The notes beneath the pieces are model-generated. The model saw only the letters and a program-made list of their open reading frames with translations. It did not search any database and was not told where the DNA came from. Of a stretch of 17,294 nt of DNA, positions 12,999 to 17,294 are shown in pieces. Position numbers and translations under genes: made by a program. How positions within the stretch are numbered: the first letter of the stretch is position 1; every line of letters starts with the position of its first letter. Origin of the DNA: Clostridiaceae bacterium (GTDB lineage Bacteria > Bacillota > Clostridia > Saccharofermentanales > Fastidiosipilaceae); contig JAAZJE010000127.1 in the NCBI GenBank assembly GCA_012800515.1, positions 1 to 17,294 of the forward strand. Direction: 5' to 3'.

Positions 12999-14339
12999 AT
13001 GGTAAAGCGACAACGGATTGGGTCGAATCAGCGGCGAGATAGGGAGAGCGATATGCACCGTCGGAAACGGGGGAACGATATGCGTCGCCGTCAGCGGGAG
13101 GAATTATCGGCGCGCGAGGCCGACCAAGCGCGGATCTATCGCCAGGCCGAGCGGGAGCGCAAACGGGCGGTAATATCTTCCGTGTCGCCATTGCGGACCG
13201 GAGTGCGTATTTTCAGTATAGTACTGGTAGTTGTGCTGATTACCGCCGCTCTTCTGCTGATGTTTCTGCCGGAGTTTTATATTGAAGGAATTGAGTTAAC
13301 GGGTACCACGGCGCTCAGTGTGGCGGAGGTCGGCCGAGCAGCGGGGATAGAAACGGGAACGCACGTATTGACCTATCTCATCAATTCCCCGGAGTCTCTG
13401 TTTACTTTTCGGGCTCGCGGCGTGGAAGAACGTCTGCGCCGTGCCTATCCGTTTTTCGCCGATATTGAAGCAAAAGTCCTGATTCCCGGCAAAATTTCGA
13501 TTAAATTTACCGAGGCGAAGCCGGTAGGCTATATGCGTTTGGCTGATGAATACGTAATTTTGGACGTCAAGGGTACAGCTCTGTCCTTTGCTCGTACGGT
13601 TCCGGCGGGCATTCCGCGTATTGAGGGCATTTTGCCGGATGATGTTAAGCTGGGAGAGCAGCTGGACGACGATTCACGCCGGCGCTTTGTGGCGGCAATC
13701 GTGCTGTTGGATGCGATTCTGTCTTCCGATAGCACCGCCGACGACGGGGTGCGTTTATTCTCTTTGGTAGATTCGGTACGCAGTACCGACGGAGTCAGAC
13801 ATTACCTGAGTCTGCGTCTGAATAATGACGAGCTGCGCTGGATTCGTTTTGATAATCTCGACATTAATTTGGCAGAGGATATTACTTGGTTACGCTATGC
13901 CTACAAGTCGGGGCAATTGGACGAATTAGGTGCCGGCATAGTCTGCATAAATGAACGCAACCGGTTTTTCCGACCGTTGGAGACATTGCTGCCGATGGAG
14001 GAGAGCGAAGAGGCAACCGAGGCATCGACGGAAGAGTCGACGGAACCGCCGCCCACGGAAGCTCCGACCGATCCGCCGACCGAGGCGCCCACGGAAGCTC
14101 CGACCGATCCGCCGACCGAGGCGCCTACGGAAGCTCCGACCGATCCGCCGACCGAGGCGCCCACGGAAGCTCCGACCGATTTACCGACCGAGGCGCCCAC
14201 GGAAGCCCCGACTGATCCGCCGACCGAGGTGCCTACGGAAGCTCCGACTGAGGAAGGTACTGAATCAGCGAGCGAAGCATCGACGGAGGAGATTTCGACC
14301 GAGACTTCGCCTGAAACGACAATCGGGCCACCTACGTAA
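12999..14339 (+). CDS. ftsQ: FtsQ/DivIB cell division protein with repeat-built Thr/Pro/Glu tail
   Basis: The 446-residue product has a very basic cytoplasmic region (1-60), one membrane span (about 69-91), a POTRA domain beginning FYIEGIELTGTTALSVAEV, and the beta domain up to about 330, the usual FtsQ/DivIB layout. It scaffolds FtsL and the septal synthase outside the membrane. The last 110 residues are an acidic Thr/Pro/Glu tail with five copies of a 12-residue unit (PTEAPTDPPTEA) and flanking EATEASTEESTE, giving a length well above the usual 260-330. The tail lies outside the membrane, and might span or contact the wall. Start choice is ambiguous: ATG 12999 has GGAG 9 nt upstream; ATG 13053 has AGGGAG at a more ideal distance and would give 428 residues. 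The assignment rests on domain order and position after murG. Confidence 0.88.
   Translation: MVKRQRIGSNQRRDRESDMHRRKRGNDMRRRQREELSAREADQARIYRQAERERKRAVISSVSPLRTGVRIFSIVLVVVLITAALLLMFLPEFYIEGIELTGTTALSVAEVGRAAGIETGTHVLTYLINSPESLFTFRARGVEERLRRAYPFFADIEAKVLIPGKISIKFTEAKPVGYMRLADEYVILDVKGTALSFARTVPAGIPRIEGILPDDVKLGEQLDDDSRRRFVAAIVLLDAILSSDSTADDGVRLFSLVDSVRSTDGVRHYLSLRLNNDELRWIRFDNLDINLAEDITWLRYAYKSGQLDELGAGIVCINERNRFFRPLETLLPMEESEEATEASTEESTEPPPTEAPTDPPTEAPTEAPTDPPTEAPTEAPTDPPTEAPTEAPTDLPTEAPTEAPTDPPTEVPTEAPTEEGTESASEASTEEISTETSPETTIGPPT
14052..14249 (+). repeat. 36-bp tandem repeats in the ftsQ 3' region
   Basis: Five near-identical 36-bp units start at 14052, 14088, 14124, 14160 and 14196, and a partial sixth starts at 14232. 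The first two are identical; later copies differ by few bases (for example ccgatttaccg in copy four). Each unit encodes 12 residues, keeping the frame, so gain or loss of units would only change tail length. Confidence 0.95.
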
Positions 14340-14369
14340 GTTTTGGGAACGAAAAGCAAAGGTTAAGGT

Positions 14370-14398
14370 TTGAAAAAAGTTGCGGTTAGCAATACAAT
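14370..14398 (+). promoter_or_regulatory. sigma-A-type promoter before sbp
   Basis: TTGAAA (14370-14375) and TACAAT (14393-14398) are 17 nt apart, each 5 of 6 to the vegetative consensus. Transcription would begin near 14405, giving a leader of about 43 nt before the GTG start. It lies in the 108-nt gap after ftsQ, which has no visible terminator, so the sbp-ftsZ part can be read both from upstream and from here. Confidence 0.65.
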
Positions 14399-14447
14399 GG
14401 TTCAGAGAATGTTAATGCGGACTGCGTAAGGGAAGAGAGGGCAAAAC

Positions 14448-14930
14448 GTGCTGGCACTGATTGGTCTTTTATTGGGACTGATTTTGGGTCTGATCATGCG
14501 GGTGGAGATTCCACTGGTCTGGTCGAACTACGTTGCCATCGCCATCCTGGCCATTATGGACTCCATGTTCGGAGCACTCGCGGCCAGCCTTCGAGGGAAA
14601 TACAGCACGCCAAACTTTCTTACAGGCTTGATCGGCAACAGCATCGTCGCCGTTCTTCTGACCATTCTCGGCGAGAGGCTGAATATTCAGCTAAACGTTG
14701 CGGCCATCGTCGCCTTCGGCGTACGGATTTTCAGCAATATTTCCGAGATCCGGCGCTTGACGATTTCGAATTTACGGGAGAAGCGACGGGAGATTATCCG
14801 TCTACGCCACGAACGGCGGGCAGAAGCGGAGGCGGCGGAGCGTGCCGCCTACGTAGAGAGTATGATCGGCGATAACCAAAGCGAAGCCACGGATCAACAT
14901 TCGGGCGATAATGGAAAAGTCGGCGAATAA
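14448..14930 (+). CDS. sbp: small basic protein, DUF1290 family (Sbp-like membrane protein)
   Basis: The 160-residue product starts at GTG 14448, with GAGAGG 7 nt upstream. It has three hydrophobic segments (about 2-17, 24-48 and 58-78) with the conserved-looking GLLLGLILGL, LAIMDSMFGALAA and FGVRIFSNISEIRR, matching the small basic protein family found next to divIB and ftsZ in many Firmicutes. The family is usually 110-130 residues; this one adds a charged helix (about 108-145) and polar tail. Its function is not established; the location suggests a division or envelope role. Family call by pattern and context. Confidence 0.78.
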   Translation: MLALIGLLLGLILGLIMRVEIPLVWSNYVAIAILAIMDSMFGALAASLRGKYSTPNFLTGLIGNSIVAVLLTILGERLNIQLNVAAIVAFGVRIFSNISEIRRLTISNLREKRREIIRLRHERRAEAEAAERAAYVESMIGDNQSEATDQHSGDNGKVGE

Positions 14931-14965
14931 TTCTCGCCACAAGTTCATGCCTCCTAATAGTAATG

Positions 14966-14994
14966 TCGATATTACATCACAACATTTCTACAAT
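14966..14994 (+). promoter_or_regulatory. possible distal ftsZ promoter
   Basis: TCGATA (14966-14971, 4 of 6) and TACAAT (14989-14994, 5 of 6) are separated by 17 nt. If used, the transcript would include the inverted repeat at 15028-15051 in its leader. Confidence 0.3.
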
Positions 14995-15027
14995 TGAAAG
15001 GGCATAAAACTATGAAACTCCGCTTAA

Positions 15028-15051
15028 TGCTGTAATAATGTAATTACAGCA
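15028..15051. promoter_or_regulatory. 9-bp inverted repeat upstream of ftsZ
   Basis: TGCTGTAAT (15028-15036) and its exact complement ATTACAGCA (15043-15051) flank the six bases aatgta. It has the size and symmetry of a dimeric regulator's operator, and lies about 55 nt upstream of the proximal ftsZ promoter. There is no T run after it, so terminator function is unlikely. Confidence 0.5.
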
Positions 15052-15105
15052 ATCTGTTTCTAACCCCTACATTGTGTTACAAAACGACTAAATAACCACA
15101 AGGTA

Positions 15106-15134
15106 TTGTAACAACTGTAATACTGTTGTAAAAT
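15106..15134 (+). promoter_or_regulatory. proximal ftsZ promoter
   Basis: TTGTAA (15106-15111, 4 of 6) and TAAAAT (15129-15134, 5 of 6) are 17 nt apart. The start site would be near 15141, about 50 nt before the chosen TTG start of ftsZ. Three TGTAA motifs fall within or on this promoter. Confidence 0.5.
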
Positions 15135-15189
15135 ATGGGAAACTACGTTGCAGCGGCTTGACCGGGCAAATATGAGAGGAGCGGGAGCT

Positions 15190-16557
15190 TTGACACATCA
15201 ATATGAATCTAGACCAGTCGCGGAGGTAGTAGACACAGCCAGTTTCGCGACTCTCAAAGTTATCGGTGTCGGAGGCGGCGGTTGCAACGCCGTGAACAGA
15301 ATGATCGCCAGTGACGTGAAGGGGATTACTTTCATCGCGATTAACACCGACAATCAGGTGTTGTCGCGTTCGTTGGCGTCGAATAAGTTGCAGATCGGCG
15401 AGAAGCTGACCCGCGGTCGCGGTGCCGGAGCGGATCCGGAAATCGGGCGCAAGGCAGCCGAGGAGTCAGAGGATGAACTGGCAAAGCTGATCGGCAATAC
15501 GGATATGCTCTTTGTCACGGCCGGCATGGGCGGCGGAACCGGAACGGGTGCCGCACCGGTTATATGTCGGATTGCCCGCGAGAAGGGTATTCTCACGGTC
15601 GGCGTAGTTACGCGTCCTTTCAGCTTTGAAGGAGCGTATCGTCTGCAGAACGCCAATATCGGCATTCAGGAAATGGCGAAATATGTCGACTCCCTGATTG
15701 TCGTACCGAACGATAAGCTCCTGGATATAATTCCCGAAGAAACGACTTTTGAACAGGCGCTTGCCGAGGCAGATACCGTTCTGCGGTACGGCGTGTCGGG
15801 CATTTCCGACCTGGTCGCCCTGCCCGGTTTGATTAACCTGGATCTGTCCGACGTGCGGCGGGTTATGATCAATGCCGGTATGTGTCACATGGGCATTGGT
15901 GAGGCGACCGGCAGCGATCGTGCCGCTCAGGCGGTCAGCGCGGCGATTCAAAGCCCCCTGTTAGATACAAATGTTGACGGCGCGCGACGGGTCATAGTGA
16001 ACTTTACGGGTGCTAACATTAAGCTTTCCGAGGTCAATTATGCCTCAACTATTATCCGGGAATCCGTCGCACCTGATGCCGATATTATCATCGGTGCGGT
16101 TCCCGACGACAGCACGGAAGATAAATTAACAATCACGATCATTGCTTCGGGGTTCGATAGCCGTCCCGAGGGTGAGCGTGAATCCGCCCGGGGCTATCGT
16201 GATCAGGTCGGCGCGCGGGGCGGTCATCATTCGCACTCCACCGGTAGCGGACCTTTCCAGGATCGCAATGCTCCCTATCAGACGCCGGAGAATGAGCCCG
16301 TGGTCGGCACGATAGATATGGGCAGTTCCGTCGAGTATGACGTCTTCGACGACAGTGCGGCGGCTCAGCCCGAGTTGACGCCGGCGACTCAGCAACCCGC
16401 CCCGGCGCAGCCGAGCGGACCCGTTTTGCAGACCTGGCAGACACCCGCGCCGCCCGCACCGCAGGCACAGTCTCCCGAGCAGAAGCAGGACGCCCCGGAG
16501 CAGAAACCGCGGTCGCGCGGCTTTATGGACTTTTTACGCAATCCGGGCGGCAACTGA
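15190..16557 (+). CDS. ftsZ: cell division GTPase FtsZ
   Basis: FtsZ is the tubulin-like GTPase that forms the division ring. I chose the TTG at 15190 because AGGAG ends exactly 8 nt before it, giving 455 residues; the in-frame ATG at 15172 lacks a ribosome site but would add six residues. Landmarks are IGVGGGGCNAVNRM (25-38), NTDNQVL, the tubulin signature GGGTGTG (114-120) and the T7 loop NLDLSDV (216-222) with the catalytic aspartates D218 and D221. After about residue 325 comes a Gln/Pro/Ala-rich linker and a short C-terminal peptide GFMDFLRNPGGN; the usual form has IPxFLRxR, so Met-Asp replaces the Ile-Pro pair. ftsA does not precede it, as in many Clostridia; SepF or another anchor would be needed from elsewhere. 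Confidence 0.96.
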   Translation: MTHQYESRPVAEVVDTASFATLKVIGVGGGGCNAVNRMIASDVKGITFIAINTDNQVLSRSLASNKLQIGEKLTRGRGAGADPEIGRKAAEESEDELAKLIGNTDMLFVTAGMGGGTGTGAAPVICRIAREKGILTVGVVTRPFSFEGAYRLQNANIGIQEMAKYVDSLIVVPNDKLLDIIPEETTFEQALAEADTVLRYGVSGISDLVALPGLINLDLSDVRRVMINAGMCHMGIGEATGSDRAAQAVSAAIQSPLLDTNVDGARRVIVNFTGANIKLSEVNYASTIIRESVAPDADIIIGAVPDDSTEDKLTITIIASGFDSRPEGERESARGYRDQVGARGGHHSHSTGSGPFQDRNAPYQTPENEPVVGTIDMGSSVEYDVFDDSAAAQPELTPATQQPAPAQPSGPVLQTWQTPAPPAPQAQSPEQKQDAPEQKPRSRGFMDFLRNPGGN

Positions 16558-16570
16558 CGGTTGCAACCGT
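16557..16570. promoter_or_regulatory. 14-bp perfect palindrome between ftsZ and nrdR
   Basis: ACGGTTGCAACCGT is self-complementary with no spacer, starting on the last base of the ftsZ stop codon. It is 17 nt before nrdR. It could be an operator or a weak RNA hairpin; no T run follows. It does not resemble the known NrdR box. Confidence 0.4.
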
Positions 16571-16587
16571 AGAGCAGGTCGAACGAT

Positions 16588-17067
16588 ATGAAATGTCCGA
16601 ACTGTAAACAACTTGAAGATAAGGTGATCGATTCCCGCCCCTCCGATGACGGAGAGAGCATCCGTCGCCGGCGCGAATGTCTGAGTTGCGCCTTTCGCTT
16701 TACCACGTACGAGCGGATTGAGGAACTGCCTTTGTTTGTCATCAAGCGCGACGGGGCGCGGGAATTGTTCCAGCGTGGTAAGGTCGTGAACGGTCTCCTG
16801 AGAGCCTGTGAAAAGCGTCCGGTCAGGGCGGAACAGATCGACGCCATTGTCGATCTGGTTGAGGACGAGGTGCGCAACAGCCCGAACCGCGAGCTTCAGA
16901 CGGTTGTGATCGGCAACATGCTGATGGATGCGTTGCGCGATTTGGACGAGGTTGCCTACGTGCGCTTCGCCTCCGTCTATCGCAAGTTCACCGACCTGCA
17001 GTCTTTCTACAGGGAACTGGCGGATTTGGGCGGTAAAGCCGCGGAAGGCGACGAAGAGGCGGAATAA
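16588..17067 (+). CDS. nrdR: transcriptional repressor NrdR
   Basis: The 159-residue protein is a zinc-ribbon and ATP-cone repressor of ribonucleotide reductase genes. The N-terminal MKCPNC..(3, 6)..RRRRECLSC (31, 34) gives the four zinc cysteines, preceded by KVIDSRPSDDGESIRRRREC and followed by RFTTYERIE, all near-canonical. The ATP-cone spans about 48-138 and includes VIKRDGARELFQRGKV and YVRFASVYRKF. Length is normal (about 150) with a short acidic tail. The ribosome site AGCAGG is modest. The ftsZ-nrdR pairing is seen in several Firmicutes. No NrdR box was noticed within the window. Confidence 0.96.
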   Translation: MKCPNCKQLEDKVIDSRPSDDGESIRRRRECLSCAFRFTTYERIEELPLFVIKRDGARELFQRGKVVNGLLRACEKRPVRAEQIDAIVDLVEDEVRNSPNRELQTVVIGNMLMDALRDLDEVAYVRFASVYRKFTDLQSFYRELADLGGKAAEGDEEAE

Positions 17068-17068
17068 C

Positions 17069-17294
17069 ATGGCCCGGGATTTTCGGCAGGACTATTTTGC
17101 CGATGAGACAATCGAGGAGCGGCGGGATCGCGCCGTTCGGATCATAGTCGCGCTGGGCACGATTTACGAGGAAGTGTACTGCACTTTGGATCGGCGTGCC
17201 GATCCATGGGAGCTACTGGTTTCGACGATTCTGGCGGCACAGTGCACGGACGCACGCGTGAATCAGATTGTTCCGGCGCTCTTTGCCGAGTTTC
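17069..17294 (+). CDS. nth: endonuclease III (Nth), N-terminal part, cut by window edge
   Basis: An ATG one nt after the nrdR stop opens a frame that runs off the right edge after 75 codons. AGGCGG lies 7 nt before it. The start MARDFRQDYFADETIEERRDRAVRII is less conserved, but PWELLVSTILAAQCTDARVNQI is the standard endonuclease III helix (LLVATILSAQCTDARVN in homologues). The enzyme is a base-excision repair glycosylase/AP lyase removing oxidised pyrimidines. The catalytic helix-hairpin-helix lysine, aspartate and iron-sulfur cysteines would lie outside the window, so the Nth call rests on this one block. Confidence 0.88.
   Translation, partial: MARDFRQDYFADETIEERRDRAVRIIVALGTIYEEVYCTLDRRADPWELLVSTILAAQCTDARVNQIVPALFAEF

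Larger units (their letters stand above)
14931..15189. other. ftsZ 5' region, AT-rich with TGTAA motifs
   Basis: This 259-nt gap is clearly more AT-rich than its neighbours. It contains two candidate promoters, a 9-bp inverted repeat, and the pentamer TGTAA or its complement TTACA at least eight times (14972, 15031, 15039, 15044, 15077, 15107, 15116, 15127). A 7-codon reading frame with a fair ribosome site (15012-15035) is also present. No tRNA or known riboswitch was recognised. Confidence 0.6.

Noticed and set aside
14052..14249. CRISPR-like array from the regular 36-bp periodicity
   Set aside because: Units are contiguous without variable spacers and encode an in-frame peptide repeat of FtsQ.
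13901..14359. A leftward frame rich in SVGASVGG repeats
   Set aside because: It mirrors the 36-bp repeats of the ftsQ tail; the ftsQ frame has the domain structure and the operon context.
14922..14938. GGCGA/TCGCC hairpin at the end of sbp as an intrinsic terminator
   Set aside because: The stem is only 5 bp and no T run follows, so it is too weak to call.

Overview
The window is a division and cell-wall (dcw) gene cluster from a bacterium that looks like a Gram-positive Firmicute, probably of the class Clostridia. The pointers are: strong AGGAG-type Shine-Dalgarno sites, a class B penicillin-binding protein with C-terminal PASTA domains (SpoVD/PBP2x type), DivIB-type FtsQ, the Firmicute small basic protein (DUF1290) just before ftsZ, ftsZ next to nrdR, and no ftsA. 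By eye the base composition is moderately GC-rich, with AT-rich promoter regions. I cannot assign a genus from sequence alone.

Left part (1-2901, minus strand): three leftward genes. Nearest the centre is a 340-residue, extremely low-complexity Arg/Gln/Asp/Ser-rich protein of unknown function. Its 3' end overlaps the start of an Orn/Lys/Arg decarboxylase-family PLP enzyme. An ECF sigma factor follows and runs off the left edge. Positions 2902-3250 form a divergent control region: a leftward extended -10 promoter, a rightward dcw promoter, and GTGG-type boxes repeated every 10 bp that look like MraZ autoregulatory sites.

Right part (3251-17294, plus strand): mraZ, rsmH, ftsL, PASTA-PBP (ftsI/spoVD type), murF, mraY, ftsW, murG, ftsQ/divIB, sbp (DUF1290), ftsZ, nrdR and a truncated nth. 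Genes from mraZ to ftsQ are packed with gaps of 0-42 nt or small overlaps, so they probably form one operon. A good promoter lies before sbp, and a 5' region with two candidate promoters and an inverted repeat lies before ftsZ, so sbp and ftsZ can be transcribed separately. murE, murD, murC and ftsA are absent from their usual places.

Working together: MurF makes UDP-MurNAc-pentapeptide, MraY and MurG convert it to lipid II, FtsW polymerises glycan, and the PASTA-PBP cross-links it at the septum. FtsL and FtsQ bridge these enzymes to the FtsZ ring. MraZ and RsmH are the usual regulatory and rRNA-methylating companions.

I found no evidence of a wholly new system. The best second-look items are the low-complexity protein paired with the decarboxylase, an 18-bp perfect inverted repeat inside murF, the repeat-built FtsQ tail, and the palindrome-rich region around ftsZ.
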